Assembly (NCBI GenBank): GCA_001600095.1
Contig: BCIX01000003.1
Coordinates: 2,170,001 to 2,234,000 of the forward strand
Source: Bullera alba
Lineage: Eukaryota; Basidiomycota; Tremellomycetes; Tremellales; Bulleraceae
Direction: 5' to 3'
DNA: 64,000 nucleotides
The notes under the pieces were generated by a model, which searched no databases, was not told the origin of the DNA, and worked only from the letters and a program-made list of their open reading frames with translations. Below are positions 10,889-21,806 of the stretch, piece by piece (position 1 is the stretch's first letter; every line of letters begins with the position of its first letter). The translations under genes and the position numbers were made by a program.

Positions 10889-12480
10889 CTAGTACCTAGG
10901 CCCTGGGGGTCCTGTAGCCTTGTTCTTCTCCTGCTCCAATCGCTACCACAGAAGATCAGTCAACTGATATTCAAGCGGCTCAACAGGACTCACGGCATAG
11001 AGAAGGGACACGGCGTGGTTGATGGCCCCGGGGGCGCCGGTGATTGTCACCAGGCGTTCTTCCGGGTTGGGCGCCTGGCCCGGCGACGCCGGTGTTCCCG
11101 GGTCCATCACCCTGATCTGACATTGTGACTGTGCTCTAATTTCATTGATCTTTACTCCGCCTTTACCAATGACTACGAAGTAGGGTCAGTGGTTATTGGT
11201 TATGCCTCTAGCGAGCGCTTTATACAGGAATGAGGCTGGGACTCACTGGCACCGACGAGCGCGTTGGGGATGAAGATCTGTTGTGTCTGAGCGCCGGGTG
11301 GAGGCGCGGCTGCCGAATATGACGGACCACCATTGGAAGGGCCATGCGAGGGAGGACCATTCCTGGCTCCTTGCTGTCGGTACGCTCCGCCAGCGGCTGT
11401 TCCTGGGTGCTTTTCCTGGAACTCGAGCAGGATCGTGCCGATGTAGTACACGGCAATGTGCACTGCGTCCGCTACTCCAGACACCGATAGGACTCGCTGA
11501 ATACGGGTGTTAGCGAGAACACCAACGAGTGGGAGATGAAGACCCACCTCTGTCGAGCCGGGGAGCATCGTATCGCTAGCGTTTAGCCTAGCGCCACTGG
11601 CCTCCTGAATCTCCTTGATCTTCGCACCTCCTTTACCGATGCTACGGAATCTCAGCCACTGCCGCAATGGTCACTGTATGATTGCAAGACTCACACACTG
11701 CCCATGCGGGTATTTGGGATGATAAACTTGATGGTGACAGCTCTCGAACCGGGAACAGAAGCCACGTCGAACGGCTCGTCGTTGATTCGTCGCACAATCA
11801 GACCAAACGCCTGTGAAAGACGTCAGTGGTGGCCAGGAAATCCCGGGGATTCCACTCGCCTTGGCCACGGCGTCCAGAGCGCCAGAGACATTGAGAATCC
11901 GTTCGGGGTTTCCTGGGATGACCTCGGATACTGTCACTCTTGCACTAGATTTTTCCTACAGAATACGGTGAGCTACGAGCCTCCTTTATGCGGCAGCTTT
12001 GACCCACTCTGATCTCATTGACATGAGCACCTCCTCGTCCGATGATTATACTGGCATCTTGCGTGACAATCAGGCATCGCATAGCAATCTGCTGGGGCGG
12101 TGCCTCTGCGGCGACGGGGGCGGATGGGAGGGATGCGGAAGATTGGATGGTGGAAGCAGAAGATGGGCCAGCGGCACTGCTACGAAGCGGATCAACATTA
12201 GGGATACGACTGAATTGGTCTGGTGGACCTACCTGTCCATGTTGACGTCCTCCATTTTCTTCGGAAGGGAAGCTTGTGCCGCTCCGTTTGATGACGCCTT
12301 TGTGCCTGTCTCGGCGGTCTTCTCTCCAGCGGACGACTCCTTCACTCCTGGTTCGGCCTTGGCCTCTGCCTCTGCCGCTGGAGGGGCAACGTCCTCTTTG
12401 TGTCTCTTTGACGATTGATCAGTCTCTGTTGGCGAAGCGGGCCGTTTGTTGGCGGAAGTAGGGGGAGTAGGGTCCGACAT
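10889..12480 (-). CDS. three-KH-domain RNA-binding protein (PCBP / Hek2 / Rnc1-like)
   Basis: RNA-binding regulator of the poly(C)-binding protein family, likely acting on mRNA stability, localisation or translation. The start ATG at 12480 begins MSDPTPPTSANKRPASP, followed by a low-complexity, lysine- and glutamate-rich N-terminus. Three KH domains follow, each with its GXXG loop: IIGRGGAHVNEI (KH1), VIGKGGAKIKEIQ (KH2) and IIGKGGVKINEIR (KH3). KH2 and KH3 are separated by a Gly/Pro/Ser linker. The C-terminus is NKATGPPGPRY followed by TAG. At least five short introns interrupt it, including one after LLYA (donor GTGAGT). The 3-KH layout fits the fungal Hek2/Rnc1 group; the exact orthologue is not decided. 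Confidence 0.85.
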
Positions 12481-13333
12481 TTCCAGTTCAGATTGATCCG
12501 ATAGAAACAAGTTGGATCCGTTGTCGGCGGAGGTGATAGCGGCGGGTTTCGTGGTGTAGGCACGAGTGGACAGGGAGTCGAGGTGGGTTTTGGCAAGAGG
12601 ATAGCAAATGGTTTTCTCGATCAGTTCACTCCTTCTCAAAACGCTACGAGGGGCGATCGGGGCGCGTAGGGCGAGGGCGGCTGTGGCGGATGAGGTGGGT
12701 GAGGGCGAAGAGGGGTGGGGGTTTGACGGGTGGAGGTGGGTAGTCGAGTACCGGTTGACCGGGGAGGGACGGGCGTTGTTGACAAGTTGGAGCAACGAGC
12801 GCAGGCGTTGGGAATGCGGCATACGCGGTGATACACCAGCAAGTCGAAGTTGACCGTCCAGATAGTGATTGATTGAGCCGAGAGGATGCACAGGCGAGTA
12901 TAGGACCGAGGCGGAGCGAGGGAGGGAAGTGTGTGGTCAGGTGGAGGGAAGTGAAGTGATCAAAAGAGGTTGACCCACCTGAGATTCCGATTTGAGTTCC
13001 TCTATCGCTTTTCCTCGTTCTTCAATGTGTCTCTCAGACTCTGGACTCTGCCTGTTGTCGGGGGTAATCACCAGATGTATCGTCCTCGCTGTCGTTGATG
13101 CCTTGTACGCGGACAAAGGAAGCAGTAGGACACCCGGCTGCTAGAGTGATGGCTCCAGTCGGCGTTATCTCCAGGGTGAGCGCGCCTATCTGTATGCCCA
13201 TGTTCGGCATTATCTCCCGATGTGGCACTTTATTGTTTTGGTTATATCCCTCCACCCCTCGTAATGTTGCGTTTTGAGACGCGTCCTTGGTTTTTCGGGA
13301 GTGAAACAGAAGGGCAAAACAGCGATGAGCGCC
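12481..13333. other. intergenic region upstream of the KH gene
   Basis: Roughly 850 bp holding the KH gene promoter and leader. The frame upstream of the KH start (to 12891) lacks an in-frame ATG with good context and is Pro/Ser-rich, so I do not extend the gene. A minus-strand open stretch at 13034-13255 (ALTLEITPTGAITLAAG) looks slightly protein-like but has no recognisable family. Confidence 0.4.
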
Positions 13334-13752
13334 TCAGTGGGTGCGGGGAGGGTATGCATCATGTATGGACTGTACGAGGAGATGCACATGATCGTTAGCT
13401 ACCGGATGGTGTGAGGAACATACCTCCTTGTCGAAGTGTTTGGAATGGGGATAGCCGACCGACCTGACCCTTTGTGGAATTACTGCCGCCGTCCGGTGTC
13501 CCCCCCCATCTCGAGGTCCATCGGGTGCAGGTTTGTATTCAAACAACTCTCCAACCTCGTCTATTTCTTGAATTCTCTCAGACGCGCTGTCAGAGTCGCG
13601 TCTGCAATCGCCTCGTGATCGACATAGCAATATCTATCTCTCGGGCAGTCCCACCCTCGAGGACATCGGTGCAAGGGATACCAACAAGTCTCTCGCATAG
13701 GAGATAGATCCAAAGCAGGAGCAAAGCCGGGTGGAGATTCTCTGGAACACAT
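13334..13752 (-). CDS. possible small Cys-rich protein, unknown
   Basis: A minus-strand reading starts at ATG 13752 with MCSRESPPG and contains CPRGWDCPRDRYCYVDH, spaced C-x5-C-x5-C-x3-H, resembling a CCCH zinc finger. Further on, a frame reads ELFEYKPAPDG and is joined by a clean intron (GTATGT donor, GCTAAC branch, TACAG acceptor) to a short last exon ending RTH and TGA. The two parts lie in different frames. A 53-nt intron (GTGGGA to TTGCAG) joins them in frame but removes half the finger; the alternative is a frameshift. The second intron is convincing; the rest is tentative. It may start further upstream, to about 13900. Confidence 0.3.
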
Positions 13753-14037
13753 CAGGCTCCGTAGCGCGTCACAAACCTCGTCACCACTTCCAATACCGCC
13801 CTGTACAGGCTCTCTGCACCGACACCGAGCACTGGTAGATCGAGTTCACCTCGACTATACTCAAACGTGCCAGTCAACCTTGCACTAAGTACTGTCGGCT
13901 CTACGGTCTCGATTACGGAGGGTCATCTTCCCAAGGAGTGTAGCTGCCGTCAAGCGACCCCCCCTCGCCAGTCCTCGCCGTGAAGGTATCTCTACACCTT
14001 GACTGAAATCTCACAATAAACCCGCAGCCCCTCCGAC

Positions 14038-17000
14038 ATGGTGTTCATCAAGAAGAAGCCGGTGTTGCTCACCCCACTCCCCTCCCTAGCCATGATCCTC
14101 GAGCCCATACCCCCCGCCCTCGCTGCCTCTTCGCCCGCCGGCCCATCGTCCGCAAATGGCATTTCGGAACCCGCTCCCCTGCCCTCGGATGGAAAGAACG
14201 ACGAGGAACAGATGGACAAGTTGATCAGTGCCTTCAAGGGCGACTTTCCCGGGGTCATGGGAACGGCGGCTGTCAAATTGAAAAAGGGAAAGAGGGAGAG
14301 TTTGGCAGCTGGATCCAATGGCTCCAAAGCCAATGGCCACGATGGGGATAGCGCTAGTGTAGCTGGGCCGAGTTCGAATGGAGTGTCCAATCCAGAACCG
14401 ATATCGTGGAAGTCTTGGGATAGGGAGTGCTTCTATATCCCAGAGACGGGGGAAATCTTCACAGACTACGAGTGAGCGGGCCTTCAAGACCAACGTGCCG
14501 GGTGTATGTGAAGGCTTTCTCGCTGAACTCGTGTTCCTGCCAGATCATTCCTATCTCGAGTGACGTTCTACCAGGAATCCATGTTTCAATGTGAAGGTGA
14601 GCCCCCTTCCTCACCATAACGAATCCTGCCTAACTCTGCTCAGTCAGCAGCAAGACCTCGATGAACTTCTACGACGCTCAGATATCAGAGCAGCGAGAGA
14701 CGAGACAGCTGCATACGCGCTTCATCCGGCCACTCAAGCGTGCCATCCTGCGGTCCATCCAGTTCCGTGAGCAACCCCGGATCTAGAGCGGCATCGAAGA
14801 GCTAATACCCGTACGCAGAGATCGAGGGGAAATTGGATAGCGTGGTGGACAGGATCTTTGAGCGGTTCTCAAATCGCTTCTTCGACGAAGAGCGTGAGTA
14901 CGACTCATCAGACCCATTATCGCCCGATCATGCTCTCTGGTTAAACGCTTACGACCCTTTTAGGCGTATTTGTCGATGTCGAGGGGGACAAGTACCTCGC
15001 CAAGATTGTCAAGACATTCCCACCCAAGACGCTCGCTTCGAAACCGAGACAATCGCTTGCTCCGAACGGTACATCCGCGCCTTCTCCCCATATGCACGCC
15101 TCGGACTTCAATCTGACCAACGAGGAGGTGTTGAAAAAGGACGATCCTATGAAGTACTTCTACAACGTGCGCCTGATCGAAGAAGGCGCCGAGGAGGGCA
15201 ACGTCGCCGAGTATCGGAGTGCAAGTGGGAGCGGCGCTGGAATCGAGGAGGGCGAGGGTGAAAGCTGGGGAGGGTCAACTATGGAGGTTCAGGCCGATAA
15301 GATCAGGTAGGTGGCAGTTATCGATCTAAACCTCCTTTCCGGAACATCCTTGAGAACGACTGCTGGACTCGTGCTGACCCGCTGTAGCCGAGACAAGGTC
15401 AACTTTTCCAAAGCCAACTTGAAGCGATTCCTGGCCAACTGCGTAGTCAGAGACACTTCCCTCTACTCGCCCTGGCTACTGCGTCATTCCGTCGCGGTGC
15501 GATACGGCATGCCGAGGGAGATGCCAGAAGAGGTCCGCTTGCGGATCTGGCAGTTCAAGGAGAAGCAAATGGAGAAAAGGCGTAAAGACCGGGAAGAGCG
15601 ACTGCACCAAGAGGAAGTGGTGGTAGAGGAGGAAAAGCCGAAAACGAAGAAACAGTTGGCGGCAGAGGAACGGCGGCTCAAAGAGGAGAGGGAGCGGGAG
15701 GAGAAGGAGCGGGAAAAGGAGAAAGAGAAGGAGGAGCCGCCGAAGAAGCCAATGAAATTCCCAGCGGAAGGTAAGTCGACTCGCCCAGTCGAGTGGGGAG
15801 AAGCGCATAGCTGACTCCTATCAGATCTCTTGGTAAAGTACAACCCGGAGAAGGATGGACCAGAGGGCCGAATACTTGCCCGACCGGCGCTCAAGAAGGA
15901 CCTCCCTTTCGGAGACGATTTCGAGCGATTCCTCATGTCCTGGTCCTTTCTCAACGTCATGGGGTGAGTTCTGCGCTGTCGAGTCAAGCGCATTTGAATG
16001 TGAGAATGACTGACTGCGGAACGTAGTAAACCCCTCGGCCTATCGCCCTTCTCTCTCGACGACTTTGAACAAGCGCTATATCACAACGACCCCTGGACGT
16101 CACCTACGCCACTCATGATGGAGATCAATGCGGTACTGCTCAACTGTCTCATCACCGACTTCAACACGACCAACGAAGCCGTCCGACCTCTCTCCTTGAC
16201 GGGCTCGACAGAGGAGAACGACACGGATTACTGGGAGGGCAAGAAGGGTGCCACTGCGGAAACGCTCCGTCCCGCGGCGACAGACCTCGTTCAGCGCTGG
16301 AAGGGGGACACGCTCAAAGCGGACAACAAGCGGAAATCGTGGGAGGACGCCCTCGTGGGTTGTCTATGGGAAAGAGCGACATTGGCCACTTTCCCCTCGT
16401 ACCTCGACATCATACTCCACCTCACTTTCGAAGACAAGCCAGCGCCAACGAGACCGACTTGGTCGACTGGTCCACCCAATTCAACCTCGGCATTGGGATT
16501 GATCCCCGCGAAACCGGAAAAGAGGTATTCCAGCCTTCATCACCTGCAAAAGTTGCAAATCATAGTCTTCCTCACGGAGCTGGCGTCGCAAACGGCCGTC
16601 GTCAGGGACTTCATGGACGAGAGCGTGAATGCCTTGACCGAGGTGCGAAAGGAGCAAGTCGAGGTCAAGCGAGAGTGGAAGAGGTTGTGAGTGTAGCAGA
16701 GCGTCCCCTTGCGCTGTATATGACTAACCTGCGTTAGGGTGGCTGAAAGGGACGCTCTGGATCCAAAGAAGAACAAGGCTCTCGAAGGTGATGTCGATGG
16801 CGACGGCGACGTTTCCATGGATGGCCCGGCCAAAGACGAGAGAGCCACATCGCCCGACGCCTCACTGAACGGTCTACCGCACGGTATCTCCACCGGCGAT
16901 CACGACGAGCTCGACTCCTCCATCGCCCCACTGGACGACACCGACTCGTTATCCGACGTCGAGTCCCACGACCCCGGTGCCAACGGCGCCGCAGAGGCAC

Positions 17001-17862
17001 ATCGCGAAACTGCGGCGTCGCGTCGACGGGCAATGCAGGAAAAAGCCGCAGAGAGGGAAGCTGAAGAAGCCATCCGGACGGCGAAAGCGACTGCCGAAAA
17101 GGCCAAACGGCGGGAAGGCCAGCAACTGACTGCAGAGCGCAAGAAGATTTCCGACGAGATTGCCGTTTTGAGCCACAAGTTGAGATCCCTGGAGTACGAC
17201 TTTCGAAGTCACATTTACACGCTGCGAAATCGACCTATGGGTTATGACCGATTTGGAAACGCAGTGTGGTGGTTCGACGGCCTGGGCTCGGCACCGCTCT
17301 TCAATGAGAATGGCAAGGCGCAGTTGGGCACGGGCAGACTATACCTCCAAGGAAGCGATGCCAACGAGGTAGAGCAGCTGTGCGGGCCGGCCGAGGTGTC
17401 GGAGCAAGAAGTGAAACAGAGGAAAAAGGCAGAAGAGGGAGAGACGAAATTGTCATCCGGCGAATGGGCAATGTACGACGACCCAGAGCAGGTATGTCTC
17501 AACCTCCTTCAACCTATGGGGAGAGGAGTCGGCGATACTGACACTCGGCACAGTTGCATCAATTCCTCACGTGGTTGAATCCGAGGGGGATCCGAGAGTT
17601 GGCACTGCTCAAACAGCTCAATCACTGGATTCCGGAACTCGAGGCGGGGATGCGTAAACGCAGACTGGTCGCCGGGGTGGATGCAGACCCTGCTGGGGAT
17701 GAACCCGCGGTCAAGCGCTCTCGACCGGTCAGAAGGGCAGTCGGGGCCGGGGGCGCTAATGGCGACGAGGGCGGGGGTGGCTATATGGCCTGGAGGGTGA
17801 GCAATCAGAGCTATGAGGCGAATAGGTTGAGAGCTGACCAACGACAGAATCGACGCGCCTAG
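14038..17862 (+). CDS. ITC1: ISWI-complex accessory subunit ITC1/ACF1-like (WAC, DDT, WHIM)
   Basis: Non-catalytic partner of the ISWI ATPase in a nucleosome-spacing remodeller (nucleus). It starts MVFIKKKPVLL, very like yeast Itc1. The WAC domain covers ECFYIPETGEIFTDYE and the following exons to RFFDEERVFVDVEG. A Lys/Glu-rich coiled coil near 15540-15770 precedes the DDT motif FERFLMSWSFLNVMGKPLGL and SPFSLDDFEQAL. WHIM-type motifs follow: KLQIIVFLTELASQTAVVRDF, then LRNRPMGYDRFGNAVWWFDG with the conserved R-x-P-x-G-x-D-R and WWF. About 1,150 residues with at least eight short introns. The stop TAG is at 17860-17862. It converges on the alpha-glucosidase gene. Confidence 0.9.
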
Positions 17863-18288
17863 CACAGTGCAGTCATCATGTGCCGGGAAAGGAGCGACTT
17901 GCGCAGTCGACAGTAGGAGTAGAGTAGAATCCCGGGACGATACAACCACGTCATGACGACCAACTAGTGAACACATCAGCATTGGCATGTATCAGCATTC
18001 TGTCATGAGTGACGCTCTGTCTTTGCCTCGGCTGGCGAGATATGGCGGATGAACTCACCTCTCAGCTGACACTGACTTGGTCGCTGGGACACCGATCTCG
18101 CCCTCGCAGCTTTGTTTGAGACTGGATGCATTGATCTGTACACAATTGTCCATCGAGACCAAGGTTATTAAGGAGGAAGAAAAGAAAGGTACACCGTGAC
18201 TATCTGCTGCTCTACTTCTTCTACTCGGCTCATTGCCCTTTTATTTCGCACTCTTCACACCTTCACACACTCTGTCCTGAACTCTTGC
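17863..18288. other. intergenic region between convergent 3' ends
   Basis: About 425 bp between ITC1 and the alpha-glucosidase gene, both ending here. I see no coding pattern; it should contain both 3' UTRs and polyadenylation signals. Confidence 0.5.
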
Positions 18289-20301
18289 TCAGTTCTTCAA
18301 CCAGATGGTCGTGTTGATTGGCACTTTTCCATTCTCGAGGTCTCCACTGGCAACCAAGACCTCTCCCTCTGGCACGTCCACCCCGTCCTTCTTGTCGACG
18401 TTGAAGAGCACCTCCCAACCGCCTGGCCTCCTGAAGTGGAGGTATCCATCCTTGTATCCGTCCTGGGTCGCCCACTCGATCTCGTCCTTGTCGCTCCTTA
18501 GCTCCTTCTTCAACTTGAGAGCCCTTCTGTACAAGTTGAGCGTGGACTTCTCATCCTTGTCCAGCGCTTGGACAGAGTATTGGCCCATCCAATCCGGCAT
18601 TGGCAGGTGGGGGGGTTTCTTGGTGCCATCGGGGGAGAAGCCGAAAGAGTCGTTGGAACCGGCAGAAGTGGACCATGGGATCGGTACTCGACAACCGTCT
18701 CGACCAATCTCTTTGCCCTGGGATCGAATGAAGATAGGGTCTTGTCTGTCCTTGGCGGGCATGTCAACGACTTCAGGAAGACCAAGCTCTTCACCCCTAG
18801 AAAGTGTCAGTGCGCTGGTATGGGGATTGAGCTCGTGGGACTCACTGGTAGAGGTATGTCGATCCGGGAAGGGCGAGCATCATCAGGGTAGCAGCTCGGG
18901 CTCGCTTCAAGCCCAGCTCGGGCTCAAGACCTTTACCGCCAGACACCAAGAACTCGTTGCAGTACTTCATGCCCTGGGGGTCGGTATTGTCCTGGATCCT
19001 CCTGCTGCCCTCTAGACCGTATCGGGTAGCGTGTCGAATGACCTATGTCAATGTCAGTACGCACTCTGCAATCCATTGACCCGATAACTCACGTCGTGGT
19101 TCGACAGGACCCAGGTGGTGGAAGAGCCAGAAGACCTGGCGTCTTTGAGCGAGTTGTCGATGAGTTCCTTCATGACGGGAGCCTGGTAGGCGCACACCAG
19201 CATGTCGAAGGAGAAAGACTGTCCGAGGCCTTCAGACGAGGCATACAGGTGCTTCTTGTCCGGTGCAACCCAAGCTTCCGCCACGGCGCTATCAACAATC
19301 CTTTAGCACCGAACGTGCAAGTCACTACCGAGTGTACTCACGTCAAGGGCGGCTCGTACTCGTTGAACACGCCTCTCCACTCTGCGAAGATCTCGTGGAC
19401 CTTGCTCCTGTCCCAGAAGGGGTGGGCGTCTCTTGGTGCGCCGGGGACGAGGTTCTTGGCTTGTAGCTTGTCGAGCTCGGCTTGGGAGGCGAATGGCTCA
19501 GACATGTCTTTGGCACAGCCGTGGGCGACGTCGACTCGGAAACCGGATACGCCTCGGTCGGCCCAGAATCGGAGCGTCTTGAGGAAATCATCCTTGACCT
19601 CTCTGTTGTCCCAGTTGAAGTCGGGCTGGGAAGAGTCGAACAGGTGGAGGTAGAACTGTCCATCGCCGACGGGATCCCAGGCGGATCCGCCAAACAGGCA
19701 TCGCCAATCGTTGGGGGGTTCAGACTTGTCGGCGCCTTTACCTATAGTGGGGGTTAGCAGTGATGAGGCGAACCGAATGAGGAGTATCTGGCTCCACTCA
19801 CCATCTCGGAAGATGTACCTCTCCCTCTCCTTGCTTCCCTTCGGGCTTTTGAGCGCCTCCTGGAACCAGACGTGATCGTCACTGGAGTGGTTGGGGACGA
19901 TATCAACGATAGTCTTGATTCCAGCGGCCTTCAAAGCGGCTGCCATGGCGTCAAAGTCCTCCAGAGTTCCGATCTTCGGGTCGACATCTCGGTAGTCCGC
20001 GACGTCATCTACATCCCATCGTCAGCGCCCACACATCGGCCACACGGCAGTACTGGTACTCACAACCACCGTCCTTCAGGGCGGAAGGGTAGAAAGGGCT
20101 GAGCCAAACGGCGTCGATGCCCAGCTCTTTCAGGTATGGCACTCTAGCGGTGATACCCTTCAGATCGCCCATTCCGTCGCCATTCTCGTCGGCGAAGGAA
20201 CGCGGGTAGATCTGGTAGACGGTTGCCTGTCTCCACCAGTCGGCGTCGGTGGTCACTGGGTTGCCATTGGCGTGCCCGTTGGCTGATTTCCTTACAGACA
20301 T
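18289..20301 (-). CDS. GH13 alpha-glucosidase, bacterial-type
   Basis: Intracellular alpha-glucosidase (maltase-type, releasing glucose from alpha-linked oligosaccharides); no signal peptide is visible. Six exons with five introns, all with good sites. The start ATG at 20301 opens MSVRKSANGHANG, then WWRQATVYQIYPRSFAD, VDIVPNHSSDDH, GFRVDVAHG (nucleophile Asp), AVAEAWV (acid/base Glu) and SNHDVIRHATRYG (transition-state Asp), so the active site is complete. About 560 residues, a normal length. The motifs RVDVAHG, LFGGSAWDPVGDGQFYLHLF and WVLSNHDV with HATRYG are those of actinobacterial alpha-glucosidases (GH13_30-like), rather than the usual fungal maltases (GH13_40). An old bacterial transfer later fitted with introns is the simplest reading. 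Confidence 0.88.
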
Positions 20302-21383
20302 CGTGCAGAGGGGGTGTTTTGTGGAGAGGGTTGTGTAGTGGGAGATCGGGAAGGGGAACAAGAAGGAAAAGAGGCAGAGTATAACTCGAGCGCAGGCTTA
20401 TATCTACTGTAGGATGGGTGACGGCGACACTACGGAGTGGACCCGGTTGGCAGCAAGCACGATGGGACCTCGCAAAGACTTCGGGCTCGGCGCTTCGGTG
20501 GAGTAAATGTGTGGAGGCAGGCGGGGTGTTTGGCTGGGTACGGCACAGGCACGGGCTTGAAAGGTGCGGGGAGCGGGGAGCGTCTGCTGTGTTGATTCCT
20601 GAGCAGCTTCTCCGAAGACTAGACGGGCTCGACGCTGTGGATGCTATAGCCCAAACCGATACGACGAATGCTCAGAGCAGGCAGTGAGGATGGATGCCAG
20701 TCGACGAGTGCCGGGTACCTTTGCTTCGCCGAAGTTGTGCCGAGAAGGAACGGACCGATCCCACGTGACACGAAGGGGCCACGTGGAAGCAGGGGTGGCA
20801 GGGCTTAATTGCCGGTGGTGAGTAACCGAGAGTTGCCGTAGACAGGTAGGTTACTTGCTGTGGTTTCCCGACAACTGCTGGCGTAGCGATGGTGCTGGGT
20901 CGAGTCCGACAATGCAGAGATCGCCAAGACAGTGATAGGCCTTGAAAGCATGGACCTGAAGGCCTTTGACGATATAACGTTCAAAACAGACAATATTGAA
21001 TGGCTCAACACGCACTACATGCGTTGGTGCAGAACTCATTGGGATCACACCGGTGATAATTTTGATCTCCAGATTGCAGCATTCAACCGGTTTCGTTTCA
21101 CTCACTGGGACCTTTATCGGGAGCTGATCAGCGGCTCCGAAGGTCTCGAAGAACTAGGAAGTGAGACCGGGGATCGGGGAACTAGAATGGAGTTTGGAGC
21201 TGGATGGAGGAGGGATTAGAACGAAGCTTGATGGAGGAAAGGCACGCTCAGCAAGCGTTCAAAGCCTGACGCAAATTGAGATATGAACTCGGACATCCTT
21301 GTACTCTCGATGTAATGTTTAGATTGCAACAGCAGCACCTAGGACACAACCAAGGAAGCAAGAGAGGCGAGACAAGTTGCGCC
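20302..21383. other. alpha-glucosidase promoter region and intergenic DNA
   Basis: About 1.1 kb. It includes two CACGTG E-boxes at 20762-20785. A plus-strand open frame at 20932-21219 (KTDNIEWLNTHYMRW) and its minus-strand counterpart have no supporting splice sites, family or start context, so I call no gene. Confidence 0.45.
20762..20785. promoter_or_regulatory. pair of CACGTG E-boxes
   Basis: Two exact CACGTG hexamers at 20762-20767 and 20780-20785, 18 bp apart start to start, about 460 bp upstream of the alpha-glucosidase start codon. bHLH factors (Cbf1- or SREBP-type) bind such sites in fungi; binding here is inferred from sequence only. Confidence 0.45.
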
Positions 21384-21693
21384 ATGGGAGGGGATGTCAC
21401 CAAGCTCAAGGCAGAAGTGAACGCCATGCAGGAGCAGAAGAAGTGAGTATGAGAGTTTCATGACAGTCCGTGGAACAACAATTGATGTCATTCAGCAGTG
21501 AGCTCTGGCGAGAAGACGGAAGGCTCTCGCAATCAGTGTCGAATGCGAAGGAGCAGCTGCAAACGAACGAGCGTGCTCTATACGGTATGATGGACAAGGT
21601 CAGTACGAGAGCGTCTTTCCAGCGAAGTTTATAATAATTTAGCAGACTTTAGCTGCCAAATTCAGATCTCAGGAGGTTGGGGTTTGCAGTTGA
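21384..21693 (+). pseudogene. SMC3-like gene fragment (pre-hinge coiled coil)
   Basis: Three exons read cleanly: MGGDVTKLKAEVNAMQEQK, then SELWREDGRLSQSVSNAKEQ and ERALYGMMDK, then TLAAKFRSQEVGVCS and TGA. Introns have GTGAGT and GTCAGT donors, and the second acceptor is a tandem TAGCAG. The product is only about 72 residues. The LWRED motif followed some 25-30 residues later by MMD is the pattern I recall from the coiled coil just before the hinge of cohesin subunit SMC3. No head, hinge or other SMC part is visible around it, so this looks like a displaced internal gene piece. It could still be a small expressed coiled-coil protein. Confidence 0.5.
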
Positions 21694-21806
21694 GTATCTG
21701 CGCGTTACTGATATCATCATCATTGTACAATGTCCACATCTGTTCGTGATTGGCAGACCGCCTTGCCCTTCTCGTCTTCACCCAGCAACATCCCACTCCT
21801 TCTGAG

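Noticed and set aside
12481..12891. Upstream extension of the KH-domain gene
   Set aside because: No ATG in good context until MSDPTPP at 12480; the upstream frame is Pro/Ser-rich and low in complexity.
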